Notes: generated from the sequence alone by a model not told the origin. Counted from the stretch's first letter, positions 44,156-53,037 are shown. The stretch: DNA of 64,000 nucleotides from Thermoplasmatales archaeon E-plasma (GCA_000496135.1 KI542674.1:434001-498000); one strand, 5' to 3'. Program-made: numbers and translations.

Positions 44156-45505
44156 CTATATCGCTTTGGCCGTAAGAATCATTGAACCTTTTGCGACACA
44201 ACCTCCTCCTATGCACGGTCCACCGTTTACATATCCATAGTTGTAATAACTGTTTATGTAGGTTGCTGTCCAGGTATTTGTTTGCACATTCATATCATTA
44301 CCAATATTTTGATCCCCATAATATTGCGATAAATAATAATAATCATACTGCCCTTGTTCATAAAAAGTTGTCACAAAATTAAGAGGAATTTGACCACTCC
44401 AATAATACATATCTGAAAATTGTATTGATGAAAATTTAGCGACCTGAGATATAATTTTATCCGTTTCAGGTGCTTCTACTATATATTGGACGTAGTGAGG
44501 CGTAAAGGAATGTGCGCAATCAGTGGTAGACCAAGATATTCCATTTGATAGATCAGCGACGCAAAAATAAAATCCGTTACTAACGTGGTATACACCAGCC
44601 GCAATTGTATTTCCGTTCTGTATCCCATCACTGCAAGACTGGCCCGGGTATAAACAGGAAGCCTGAGCATTATATATTTCGTAGAAAGCACAAGGATGGT
44701 GGTTATAATCTATCGATTCCCATTGATAGCCAGTTTGAGCCAAACAGTTTGTTCCCCCAGAACCGCCTGAAAGTCCGACCCAAGCACTAATTGCAGGATA
44801 TGATGGGCATGCAACATAATAGGATGGAATTTCAAACCCTGGAGCAGTGATATCTGCGCAGGCACTTGATATACAATTTTGGGAGTACTGATTTTGATAC
44901 CCATCCCAATTAAAACTACTCTGTGACTGGGACATAGAAGTACTTGTATTTGATGCTATAGACAAAGTTGTCAAATTAGCCACTCCGACAGTAAACTGAA
45001 TATTCATCGGAGCACTGATTTCCTTATGATTATTTATGCCAAACCCTATTAGGTTCCTGTAACTCTGAAGATAGCTGTAGTTGTTTCTCTTTATAAGAGA
45101 ACCTGAGAGGGGTTCGGCATAGATATATAATTGAACTTTTCCAGTATTCTGATCAAATGAAGTTCCAACCCTTACTTGTGACATATTGACATTCTGGCTC
45201 TCAAAATAATTTGCAATCCTTGTCATATTATTTTCAGAATTTAAGAGAATGACGTCATTTTTTAACCCTGCCGAGAACGATTTATGATGATTGTGGTTAA
45301 GGGATTCGTTTACATAATGTGTTACCAATTGATTAATACCCGAAATTGAAACAGAATTTTGATTTTCCATCAATTGATATTGCTGTTCTGGAGAGACAGA
45401 TAACGAAGAAGTTCCCTGGTTAAGGGCACTTTGTACTGATAAACCTATTACCAGAACCAAAACAGATACTACTATCATTGCTAATGCTTTATTCCTTTTG
45501 TTCAT
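44156..45505 (-). CDS. Secreted G1 (glutamic/eqolisin-type) peptidase-like protein with C-terminal Hint start
   Basis: From ATG 45505 (GAGG 5 bases upstream) the product is 449 residues with a signal/anchor helix (residues 9-27). Residues 238-350 match the peptidase G1 core: AISAWVGLSGGSGG, LAQTG (Q257), then HYVQYIVEAPET (E344), the Gln/Glu catalytic pair of eqolisins with a normal spacing of 87. Eight or more Cys suggest disulfides. These acid proteases fit an organism living at low pH. The protein ends at CVAKGSMILTAKAI, the first block of a Hint domain (Cys codon at 44198-44200) that continues in another frame. Confidence 0.75.
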   Translation of the reverse strand: MNKRNKALAMIVVSVLVLVIGLSVQSALNQGTSSLSVSPEQQYQLMENQNSVSISGINQLVTHYVNESLNHNHHKSFSAGLKNDVILLNSENNMTRIANYFESQNVNMSQVRVGTSFDQNTGKVQLYIYAEPLSGSLIKRNNYSYLQSYRNLIGFGINNHKEISAPMNIQFTVGVANLTTLSIASNTSTSMSQSQSSFNWDGYQNQYSQNCISSACADITAPGFEIPSYYVACPSYPAISAWVGLSGGSGGTNCLAQTGYQWESIDYNHHPCAFYEIYNAQASCLYPGQSCSDGIQNGNTIAAGVYHVSNGFYFCVADLSNGISWSTTDCAHSFTPHYVQYIVEAPETDKIISQVAKFSSIQFSDMYYWSGQIPLNFVTTFYEQGQYDYYYLSQYYGDQNIGNDMNVQTNTWTATYINSYYNYGYVNGGPCIGGGCVAKGSMILTAKAI

Positions 45506-45766
45506 CAAAACCTCAACCCCTCCCCCCGATATAAATATTTCGTGATAAATATTGTCACTTCCACTGCAATGGTATTCCGAAGACACAATTGTATTTGCAA
45601 CAATAATTTTCCATGACTATTCATTAAGATATTCGGTTTTCTGAAATCTTTTTATTCAAGTAATTCCAGTAATATTTCAGAATGAAAGAATAAATAGGGA
45701 CCCATGCCAAAGAAATTCCATAGCATATGGTGAAAACTTTATTTATCCATAGGACTTTAATTGAGT

Positions 45767-46171
45767 ATGTATAAATTTCCGTCAGAAGAGTGGGCAAATA
45801 CATATTTTGAAAAGCTAAATGCAAACACGGATTACAGGGATTCAGCTAGGGATTGGGAAGGGGACATAACACTAATAATTAACGCAGATGAAACCATGAA
45901 AGAAGATGCATATCTATATCTTGATCTTTATCACGGAATTTGCAGAAAATACATATTCACAACAGATCTGAATAAAATTCCAAAATCCGAGTTTACATAT
46001 GCTGGAAAATTCGGAAACTGGAAGAAACTAATCAACGGGGAAGTTGATCCAATAAAAGGTATCCTGACCGGGAAGTTCAAGCTCAAGGGGTCCATGGCAA
46101 AAATCATGAGATATACAAAAGCGGCAAAGCTAATGGTCAACACCGCATCTCAAGTCCCCTCGGTGTTCTGA
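45767..46171 (+). CDS. SCP2 sterol-binding-domain protein
   Basis: A 134-residue small lipid-binding protein starting MYKFPSEEWANTYFEKLNAN. The middle shows an SCP-2 pattern, with KSEFTYAGKFGNWKKLINGE, then DPIKGILTGKFKLKGSMAKI, as in the conserved end of SCP2 domains. It probably binds or presents hydrophobic substrates. The ATG at 45767 has a TATA-like CTTTATTTATCC about 27 bp upstream. It begins an operon with Fe-alcohol dehydrogenase and aldehyde dehydrogenase. Confidence 0.85.
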   Translation: MYKFPSEEWANTYFEKLNANTDYRDSARDWEGDITLIINADETMKEDAYLYLDLYHGICRKYIFTTDLNKIPKSEFTYAGKFGNWKKLINGEVDPIKGILTGKFKLKGSMAKIMRYTKAAKLMVNTASQVPSVF

Positions 46172-47296
46172 ATGTGGTTCTTTCGAAGCCCGTCAATAAT
46201 ATATGGAGAAGATTCCATTTCTTACCTGAATGATATTCCGCAGAAGAGAATAACAATATTAACTGATGGAAATATCGTCAGGGCCGGACTGCTCCAGAAG
46301 GTCAAAAGCCAACTCCCCGCGGAGGCGAATGTTCTCGTAATAGATGATGTGCCGGTAGAACCAACCCTGTCATATGTTTCCTCTATTAAGGGAAAAATAG
46401 CCGGATTCAAACCAGACCTCATAATAGGTCTTGGAGGCGGCTCCTGCATGGATTGCGCAAAGGCTGCTTTTGTTACCTATGAGAGACCTGAACTTGATAT
46501 GCACGATATTACTCCGCTCATAAATCTTGATCTCAGAAAAAAGTCAAGAATAATCCTCATACCAACAACAAGTGGAACAGGATCCGAATGCTCCTGGGCA
46601 GCGGTAATCAGTGAAGATGATCATCAAAGAAAGAATGAATTTGCCTCGCCTGAGATCATTGCAGATTTTGCAATACTGGATCCGATCATGGTAAGTTCCC
46701 TTCCTGATATGGTTAGAAAGAGCACTGCAATAGATGCCCTGACACATGCCATTGAGGCAAGAAGCAGTGCATGGAAGAATCCATACTCTGATATATTTGC
46801 TGATAAGGCTGTTGAACTTATTACAGCAAATCTCATGGATGCATTAAACGATCATGAAAATATGGAAGCGATTACAAATGTCCATGTGGGTGCCTCAATG
46901 GCAGGTCTTGCTTTCTCTAATTCACAGATAACACTGGCTCATTCACTTGGGCACTCTCTTGGAGCACACTTCAACGTTCCCCATGGTATATCCGTGGGTA
47001 TATTCCTGCCGCACGTTATCCGCTTCAATTATTCTCAGGCAAAGGAAGAATATTCAGCTATAAATAGAAAATTCCCTCCTGCTCTGAGAAAAAAATATCT
47101 GTATCTTACAGTTGAAAATTTCCTGAAACAGCTTTCAATGCCTGCTACTGTAGCTGATCTGAAAATTGATAAGAATGAATATGAAAAAAAGATGGATTCT
47201 ATGGCGAGCCTTGCCCTTGAGTCCACAGGGACGGTATTGAATCCACGAGACGCTGGAAGAAGTGAACTTGAGATGCTTCTCAGGGAGATTGAATGA
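46172..47296 (+). CDS. Iron-containing alcohol dehydrogenase
   Basis: A 374-residue Fe-ADH family enzyme beginning MWFFRSPSIIYGEDSISYL, one base after the SCP2 stop. NAD-binding GLGGGSCMDCAKA is near residue 90; PTTSGTGSE follows. Metal ligands are visible as DALTH and AHSLGHSLGAHFNVPHG (Asp and three His). It oxidises an alcohol or reduces an aldehyde with NAD(P). The coupled aldehyde dehydrogenase suggests stepwise oxidation of an alcohol to acid. Substrate unknown. Confidence 0.94.
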   Translation: MWFFRSPSIIYGEDSISYLNDIPQKRITILTDGNIVRAGLLQKVKSQLPAEANVLVIDDVPVEPTLSYVSSIKGKIAGFKPDLIIGLGGGSCMDCAKAAFVTYERPELDMHDITPLINLDLRKKSRIILIPTTSGTGSECSWAAVISEDDHQRKNEFASPEIIADFAILDPIMVSSLPDMVRKSTAIDALTHAIEARSSAWKNPYSDIFADKAVELITANLMDALNDHENMEAITNVHVGASMAGLAFSNSQITLAHSLGHSLGAHFNVPHGISVGIFLPHVIRFNYSQAKEEYSAINRKFPPALRKKYLYLTVENFLKQLSMPATVADLKIDKNEYEKKMDSMASLALESTGTVLNPRDAGRSELEMLLREIE

Positions 47297-47297
47297 A

Positions 47298-48782
47298 ATG
47301 AAGAGATATGGAAATTTAATCAATGGAATTATGGATAATGAGGGTACAGAATATGATGTCATATCACCAATAGATGGTTCAATATATGCAAAGGCAGTTA
47401 AAGCCAGTGAAGAAAAAACAAAAGAAGCCATAGATATTGCCTGCGAAGCAAGAGAAAAGTGGGAGAATATTCCGCTTTCGGGGAGGAAGAAGATATTCGC
47501 CAGAATGGTTTCAATTTTTGAGGAAAAACTTGATGACTATGCAAGAATAGAAGCTGAAAATACTGGTAGAACACTTCGCCAGAGCGTGTTTATGGATACC
47601 AACATTGCCCTTGAGCACATGAGATATTTTTCAACAACAAATGAATTCAGGAGCAGCAGAAAAATAAAGCATCCAGAATATCCGCAAAGCTATGGCATTG
47701 TGCAGAACAGACCAATCGGTGTTGTTGGCGCAATAACACCATGGAATGTACCTCTTCTAATGGCTGTATGGAAAATATTCCCTGCGCTTCTTACCGGGAA
47801 TACCATGGTTCTGAAGCCGAGCCACTACACCCCGGCAACAACATTTGAACTTGCACTGGATCTGAAAAGGGCAGGACTTCCAGATGGCGTTCTAAACGTT
47901 GTTACAGGTGAAGGGTCCATAATTGGTAAGGCTCTTGCAAAGAGTGAAAAGGTTAGAGGGCTTTCATTTACTGGAAGCACAGAAACTGGAAGAAACGTAA
48001 CAAGAAATGCCGCTGGAACCATTAAGAAGATTGTTATGGAACTTGGAGGTAAATCCCCCAATATTGTTCTTGAAGACGCCGATCTGGAAAGAGCCGCAAA
48101 GGGAGTCCTGTTCGGAATATTTCTGCATTCCGGCCAGCTGTGCGAGAGTGGAAGCCGGCTTCTGGTTCAGTCCTCAATCAAGGAAAAATTCCTGCGTATT
48201 CTTGGTTCCTATGCGGAGAGAATGAAGAGTGGTGATCCACTGGATATGAATACGGATATTGGGGCAATAACAACTGCAGAACAATATGAGAAGATAAAAA
48301 ATATGATCCGCAGGGCACAGGATGATGGTGCCAGCATATTCTACAGAAAAACAATTGAAGGGAGCGTTCCCAGGGGAGGTTTCTATATCGGCCCGACCAT
48401 AATGGATAATTTAACCTCTGGAATGGAGATAGCAAGTGAGGAAGTTTTTGGACCGGTGCTTTCGGTTCTTGAATTTGATAAGGTCAGTGAGGCCGTGGAG
48501 ATTGCAAACCAGAGCAATTATGGTCTTGCATGCGGTATATGGTCTAAAGACACACAAAAAGCGATAAAAGTTGGTAACATGATTAACGCCGGGACCGTTT
48601 GGATTAATGATTATCATCTAATATCTGCAGCTGCACCAAGAGGAGGATTTGGCAACAGCGGAATCGGAAGAGAACTTGGAAGAGAGGGAATCTATGAATT
48701 CACAGAATCAAGGCACTTCTTTGTAAGCGATGAAAATAATGAACTGGTTGATCTCTCGTTTGGGTTGATCGTTTCAGATTAG
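47298..48782 (+). CDS. Aldehyde dehydrogenase (NAD(P)-dependent)
   Basis: From ATG 47298 the product is 494 residues. It has the ALDH signatures: GAITPWNVPLL, FTGSTETGRN, the general base in MELGGKSPNIVLEDAD, and the catalytic cysteine in FLHSGQLCESGSRLL, then EEVFGPVLSV and WINDYH near the end. The start is 1 base after the alcohol dehydrogenase stop, so both are one operon. It oxidises an aldehyde to the acid. Confidence 0.95.
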   Translation: MKRYGNLINGIMDNEGTEYDVISPIDGSIYAKAVKASEEKTKEAIDIACEAREKWENIPLSGRKKIFARMVSIFEEKLDDYARIEAENTGRTLRQSVFMDTNIALEHMRYFSTTNEFRSSRKIKHPEYPQSYGIVQNRPIGVVGAITPWNVPLLMAVWKIFPALLTGNTMVLKPSHYTPATTFELALDLKRAGLPDGVLNVVTGEGSIIGKALAKSEKVRGLSFTGSTETGRNVTRNAAGTIKKIVMELGGKSPNIVLEDADLERAAKGVLFGIFLHSGQLCESGSRLLVQSSIKEKFLRILGSYAERMKSGDPLDMNTDIGAITTAEQYEKIKNMIRRAQDDGASIFYRKTIEGSVPRGGFYIGPTIMDNLTSGMEIASEEVFGPVLSVLEFDKVSEAVEIANQSNYGLACGIWSKDTQKAIKVGNMINAGTVWINDYHLISAAAPRGGFGNSGIGRELGREGIYEFTESRHFFVSDENNELVDLSFGLIVSD

Positions 48783-49357
48783 GCGATATATGAAGTTGCT
48801 GAAGAATCAAACTTCATGATGAATTTTAATTTATCGCCTTTTCCTCCTTTAAGTTCCCTGATTTGCGGATATATTTGCCACAGATCACCCCTGCTTATTA
48901 TTGAAGCTGGATGTTCCGGTCCAAAGGTAAAATTGGCCACAATAGATGTCATCAGTCGCGTTCTCCTCTCATCAATATATCCGAGAGAATGAATATATTC
49001 ATGTGTAAGAAGCATAAAGACAACAGAATTGAATTCCCTGTCTGATTTTGTCAAATGTTTCATCACATTGATGAGTTCCTCATTCATCACGATATAATTG
49101 CCCCAGATTTCCCATAGTGCTCCTACATTCCATGGTAGATTTGAAAATGCCAGACCAAGACCGGAGCGCTCCTCATTGAGAGTTTCCCTGACAGCTCTCT
49201 TAACCACAGTGAAGATAGCATCAACGTCCATTTTCCCATCGATTGAAAAGGCTTCCTTATCTTCTTTTTCCAGATACTGAAGGTGAAGCTCATTTTTTGT
49301 TCCTCTTCTTACCGGAAGACCTCTGGGTTCATATGGAGTAAGATTTCTGTGATCCAT
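48779..49357 (-). CDS. HExxH metalloprotease-like protein, conserved archaeal type
   Basis: A 192-residue soluble protein with the zinc motif HEYIHSLGYIDE (H119, E120, H123; a downstream Glu or Asp is a possible third ligand). It lacks a signal peptide. This size with a single HExxH and a helical N-terminus resembles the conserved archaeal zincin-like families of unknown substrate. It converges with the aldehyde dehydrogenase gene, overlapping by 4 bases. Confidence 0.75.
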   Translation of the reverse strand: MDHRNLTPYEPRGLPVRRGTKNELHLQYLEKEDKEAFSIDGKMDVDAIFTVVKRAVRETLNEERSGLGLAFSNLPWNVGALWEIWGNYIVMNEELINVMKHLTKSDREFNSVVFMLLTHEYIHSLGYIDERRTRLMTSIVANFTFGPEHPASIISRGDLWQIYPQIRELKGGKGDKLKFIMKFDSSATSYIA

Positions 49358-49493
49358 ACTCCACGATGACCATCATAATATTAACCTTTTTATTAATTAA
49401 TTGTTTATTTCTTTATGGAAAGAAAATGATGAATTTCCAGAGAAGGTGAATTCTGATGAAACATACTTTATGTAGAAATGCATAATATGTTCC

Positions 49494-49859
49494 ATGGCAA
49501 AGAAAGCGATCAATTTGAAGGATGATTTAAAAAATAGAATTTTTTCAGATTCCATAATGGATGGGAATGTTATGTATATATCCGGACAGGTTGGAACTGT
49601 TGAAGGGGATGATAATTCCTTTGAGAAGCAATTCAGGAGAGTTATGGAAAAGTTGAGTTTAATCCTTAAAAAAGCGGACATGTCTCTTGAAAATGTTCTT
49701 CGCCTTGGTGTTTATCTGAAGGAAAGAACTGACTTCCAAAAAATGAACCAGCTTTTCACTGAATTTTTTCCAGAGAACCCTCCTGCAAGATCCACCATAG
49801 TTACTAACCTGGTCAATGAAATTATGCTCGTGGAAATAGATGCAATAGCGTCCAGATAA
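49494..49859 (+). CDS. RidA/YjgF/UK114 family deaminase
   Basis: A 121-residue RidA-family protein. The conserved core is ISGQVG, then VLRLGVYLKER with PPARSTI (active-site Arg) and VEIDAIA at the end. RidA hydrolyses reactive enamine/imine intermediates from PLP enzymes. It is short and complete. Divergent from the HExxH gene. Confidence 0.93.
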   Translation: MAKKAINLKDDLKNRIFSDSIMDGNVMYISGQVGTVEGDDNSFEKQFRRVMEKLSLILKKADMSLENVLRLGVYLKERTDFQKMNQLFTEFFPENPPARSTIVTNLVNEIMLVEIDAIASR

Positions 49860-49888
49860 TTTATTTTTACTGTAAAAACCTCATTGCT

Positions 49889-51172
49889 TCATAATGGCAA
49901 CAGCAGGCTCAGGAGTGTTATTGTAAGAACTGGAAAACCGATGATAAAGCCTGTCTTCATATAGTAAAGAGGTTTTATATCGATTCCCCTCTTTTTCTGG
50001 AGAGTATAGAGCCAAAGAAGCGTTGCCAGAGAACCTATTGGCGTGAATTTTGGACCGATGTCATTGGCAATTACACTTGCATAAGCCAGCGTCAATCCAT
50101 TGTGAATCTGTCCGATGGCGAGACTTGCCAGAAGCGTGGATGGCATATTATTCATTGTAGCTGCTATGGCAGCGAAGAGGTAACCTGAAAGCAGCAGATG
50201 TATGGGATATGGCAGGAACATTGTTGCCTGAATCAGATAAACCATTATTGATGTGAAGCCATTGGAACCAAAGGCATAAACAACCATATACATACCAAGT
50301 GAGAAAATTACAATCTGCCATGGGGCCTCTTTGACGGCTTTCTTTACATCCACTTTTCCCTTAAGTTTTGAAATGATTGCAAGGGCTGCTACCAGCGGAA
50401 CAGAAATGAATGCAACCGGAATATCATAAATGCCACCAATGGAATTTCCCACGATGAGAAGAAAAATGACAGGAATAAATAATTTGAATACCAGAGGATC
50501 CTTAATCGCATCTTCCGGATTGCTTAAATTTTCAGTATCATAACTCTCCTGGATATCTTTTCTGAAATAGATGTATAGGAAGAATATACTTGCGCCTATA
50601 CTCACAAGGTCAGGAAAAATCATGGCCTCTGCGTAGGAAAGAAAAGATATGTGAAAATAACTTGATGTTACAATATTTACCAGATTGCTGATGACAAGAG
50701 GAATGCTCGACGAATCTGCAATAAAACCGGTGGCAATTATGAATGGGATCATTGCCTTTCCGCTTATCCTGGTCCTTACAAGAAGTGAAACTACTATTGG
50801 CGTCAGGATCAGTGCAGTTCCATCATTTGCAAAAAACGCAGATATGATGGCTCCAAGAAGTATGAGATATACAAACATCCTTTTCCCATTGCCTTTGGCA
50901 AACCTGGCAAATTTGATTGCCGCATATTCGAAGACGCCTGCCTCATCAAATATTATGGATGATATTATTATTGCAACGAATGTAAATGTCGCATTCCATA
51001 CAATATTCCATACTATCTCTACCCCATGAAGACTCAAGATCCCAAAGACAAGGGCCAATAGTGCGCCAAGTAGTGCGGAATAGCCAATTGGAATGTTCTT
51101 CGGTTTCACTATTACCATGAAAAGTGTGAATAGAAATATTCCCAGAGATATAACGAATTGAATATAATTCAT
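49889..51172 (-). CDS. arsB: ArsB/NhaD-type arsenite efflux permease
   Basis: A 427-residue membrane protein with about eleven helices and the ion-transporter superfamily pattern, for example SAFFANDGTALILTPIVVSL near residue 112, then STLLASLAIG and NDIGPKFTPIGSLATLLW. It exports arsenite, probably with proton exchange. It follows arsC on the same strand, with a 46-bp gap, giving an arsenic-resistance operon. Confidence 0.9.
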   Translation of the reverse strand: MNYIQFVISLGIFLFTLFMVIVKPKNIPIGYSALLGALLALVFGILSLHGVEIVWNIVWNATFTFVAIIISSIIFDEAGVFEYAAIKFARFAKGNGKRMFVYLILLGAIISAFFANDGTALILTPIVVSLLVRTRISGKAMIPFIIATGFIADSSSIPLVISNLVNIVTSSYFHISFLSYAEAMIFPDLVSIGASIFFLYIYFRKDIQESYDTENLSNPEDAIKDPLVFKLFIPVIFLLIVGNSIGGIYDIPVAFISVPLVAALAIISKLKGKVDVKKAVKEAPWQIVIFSLGMYMVVYAFGSNGFTSIMVYLIQATMFLPYPIHLLLSGYLFAAIAATMNNMPSTLLASLAIGQIHNGLTLAYASVIANDIGPKFTPIGSLATLLWLYTLQKKRGIDIKPLYYMKTGFIIGFPVLTITLLSLLLPL

Positions 51173-51218
51173 AGGATTACCGAACTTTCAGAAGATTATT
51201 CATAATTGTAATGCAGTA

Positions 51219-51614
51219 TTATTTGTTATGGTTCCTGAGTGCTCTGACCCTTGCCTGAATCTCGTCTCTGATCTTCCTAACCTCTTCTATGGGCTTTCCC
51301 TTTGGGTCTTCCAGATTCCAGTCCTCAGATTTCTTTTTCATTTTTCCAAGAAGCACTGCGGGACATACACTTTCAACGGAACACCCCATGAGAATTATTC
51401 TGTCTGCCTCATCTATCATCTGTGCATCAAGGTACTTTGGTTTTGATTGTGAAATTTCAATGCCAACTTCCTCCATTACCTTTACAACAGTTGGATTTAC
51501 CTCACTGGCAGGAACTGTTCCTGCACTTGAAGCGTTCAGACCAATGGATCGGGCAAATGCTTCTGCCATTTTGCTTCTTCCTGCATTTTCAATGCATACA
51601 AAGAGAAACTTCAT
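51219..51614 (-). CDS. arsC: Arsenate reductase of the low-molecular-weight phosphatase type
   Basis: A 131-residue arsenate reductase. The phosphatase-like P-loop is FVCIENAGRSKM (catalytic C7, R13). Further Cys at GCSVESVC (near residues 79-84) fit the thiol relay of the thioredoxin-type ArsC. DLEDPKGKP near the end is the acid-loop motif. The promoter has a TATA (rc of TATTATAAA) about 30 bp upstream. Confidence 0.92.
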   Translation of the reverse strand: MKFLFVCIENAGRSKMAEAFARSIGLNASSAGTVPASEVNPTVVKVMEEVGIEISQSKPKYLDAQMIDEADRIILMGCSVESVCPAVLLGKMKKKSEDWNLEDPKGKPIEEVRKIRDEIQARVRALRNHNK

Positions 51615-51656
51615 TCCTATCCCTTAGTAATGTGCTTTGAATTAATATATTATAAA

Positions 51657-51672
51657 CTACAAAATATTGTAG
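51657..51672. promoter_or_regulatory. Palindrome between arsC and the HxlR gene
   Basis: CTACAA-AATA-TTGTAG is a perfect 6-bp inverted repeat with a 4-bp centre in the divergent arsC/HxlR promoter region, next to the TATA boxes of both. It is a reasonable operator candidate for the HxlR-type protein. Confidence 0.5.
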
Positions 51673-51714
51673 CGATCATGATAAATTCATTAGTTTGTTT
51701 ATCCTCCATAGTGT

Positions 51715-52080
51715 ATGGAAGAAACTGAAACTTGCCTGTGCCATGCAGAGGAGATATTTGCAATACTGGGTAAAAAATGGGTTATACCAATAATTAATAT
51801 AATGGGCAATTCTACGAAAGTATCATTTAACGAAATAGCAAAAAAATTACCAGATACATCCCCTTCATTGATTTCCAAAACGATTAGAGCACTTTTATTT
51901 TATAAGATTGCAAAAAAGACCTCGGCTGGAAAATCCCCATCCAGGGTTCTATATGAATTGACACCGGAGGGAAATCAACTGAGGAGAATCATTGTATCTA
52001 TGGAGATCTGGATCGTGGATGGCAAAATAGATGCAAAAGCAAAGGAATGTAACGATGAGCTTATGATTTTTAACGTTTAA
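51715..52080 (+). CDS. HxlR family transcriptional regulator with CxCH motif
   Basis: A 121-residue winged-helix protein of the HxlR (DUF24) group. It starts MEETETCLCHAEEIFAILGKKWVIPI, where the conserved HxlR CP-x-LG-KW motif is replaced by a CLCH cluster. Then SPSLISKTIRALLF and VLYELTPEGNQLRR form the wing. The Cys and His could sense arsenite or redox change. It is divergent to arsC-arsB, so it may control them. No ArsR is present nearby. Confidence 0.85.
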   Translation: MEETETCLCHAEEIFAILGKKWVIPIINIMGNSTKVSFNEIAKKLPDTSPSLISKTIRALLFYKIAKKTSAGKSPSRVLYELTPEGNQLRRIIVSMEIWIVDGKIDAKAKECNDELMIFNV

Positions 52081-52084
52081 GTTC

Positions 52085-52121
52085 TCATGCAAAAAAATAA
52101 TTTTTCATGAACCATGAAAAA
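52085..52121 (-). terminator. Hairpin/T-tract terminator after tRNA-Ser(GGA)
   Basis: TTTTTCATG-AAC-CATGAAAAA is a perfect 9-bp inverted repeat with a 3-base loop between the end of the HxlR gene and the tRNA 3' end. On the tRNA's strand it supplies T5 just after the tRNA and TTATTTTTTT after the hairpin, suitable for archaeal termination; it could serve both converging genes. Confidence 0.65.
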
Positions 52122-52122
52122 G

Positions 52123-52205
52123 CGCTGGGAGGGAGATTCGAACTCCCGAGCTACGAGAGCACAGGCTTTCCAGACCTGCGCCTTACCAGGCTAGGCTATC
52201 CCAGC
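52123..52205 (-). tRNA. tRNA-Ser (GGA anticodon)
   Basis: Minus strand, 83 nt. Acceptor GCTGGGA pairs with TCCCAGC, with discriminator G. The anticodon stem CAGGT/GCCTG closes loop CTGGAAA, anticodon GGA. A long variable arm and GGGAG-TTCGAAT-CTCCC T-arm are typical of tRNA-Ser. CCA is not encoded. The gene has no intron. Confidence 0.93.
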
Positions 52206-52324
52206 TTAACTTGGGCAGATTGTGTGTTGATATATAATTTTTTGACATTTATGCACAATAAATCCCATATGTTTTGCGGGTATGATAATGCGGATATCAA
52301 AGATCTTGAAAAAGACAACCATTA

Positions 52325-52408
52325 CGCCCGGGGGGGAGATTCGAACTCCCGAGCTACGAGAGCAACAGATCTCGAATCTGCCGCCTTACCAGGCTGGGCT
52401 ACCCCGAC
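52325..52408 (-). tRNA. tRNA-Ser (CGA anticodon), with an extra base in the acceptor stem
   Basis: Minus strand, about 84 nt. The anticodon stem GCAGA/TCTGT closes loop TTCGAGA, anticodon CGA. D-arm, long variable arm and T-arm match the other tRNA-Ser. The acceptor 5' strand GTCGGGG expects a 3' strand CCCCGGC plus G73, but the sequence is CCCCGGGCG, one G too many. Either a bulge, a mismatched terminal pair or a base-calling error in the G/C run. Otherwise intact, no intron, no CCA. Confidence 0.85.
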
Positions 52409-52620
52409 ATGTCAGGTAAATTTCAACCACTTTAAATTAACTTGCCTTTCCTTGCACTCAACAACCCTGATTATATTAAATAAATTAATTGATCAAAAGG
52501 CTGTTTCCTGTTCTTTCCATATTTATCAGACACGCTTCTGGTTGGGAACAGTAACACACCACCCGTTGCTTCTGAACTTAATTTCCAACTGGTCCAATGA
52601 TTGCACAGCCAGTTATATAA

Positions 52621-53037
52621 TTACAGTTTCAGTTTCCTGTGCTCCACCATTATGCATTTATCCATAACTACTGTCATACCGCTATCCGATGCTTTCTTCC
52701 CTGCCTCTTCATTTATAACTCCTAGCTGCATCCATATGGCTTTAGGTTTTACTTTTATTGATTCCTCAACTATTTCCCCAACAGCTTCCGGTTTTCTGAA
52801 AATATCCACTATATCCAGTCTGGTGTTCTTTGGAATGCTTGAAAGATTGGGATAGCTTTTAATTCCCTGCCAGTTTTCAAGTGATGGATTTACAGGTATA
52901 ACATTGTATCCCTTTGATACCAGATATTTTGCAACTCCAAAGCTATCTCTCTCCTGCTTATCGGATATGCCAACAACAGCAATATTTTTGGAATTCTTCA
53001 ATAATACTTTGATATCTTCATCCCTGTTTATTATCAT
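52621..53037 (-). CDS. CoA-binding (YccU-like) Rossmann protein
   Basis: A 138-residue CoA-binding domain protein. It shows NIAVVGISDKQERDSFGVAK, then GYNVIPVNPSLENWQGIKSY, VDIFRKPEAV, IWMQLGVINEEAGKKASD and a late CIMVEHRKL, as in the YccU family. Such proteins may bind CoA or related nucleotides; the physiological role is not known. It is divergent from the TFS gene. Confidence 0.92.
   Translation of the reverse strand: MIINRDEDIKVLLKNSKNIAVVGISDKQERDSFGVAKYLVSKGYNVIPVNPSLENWQGIKSYPNLSSIPKNTRLDIVDIFRKPEAVGEIVEESIKVKPKAIWMQLGVINEEAGKKASDSGMTVVMDKCIMVEHRKLKL

Noticed and set aside
51022-51172. ArsB as an Na+/H+ antiporter (NhaD) instead of an arsenite pump
   Set aside because: Same superfamily, but the arsC gene next to it favours arsenite efflux.
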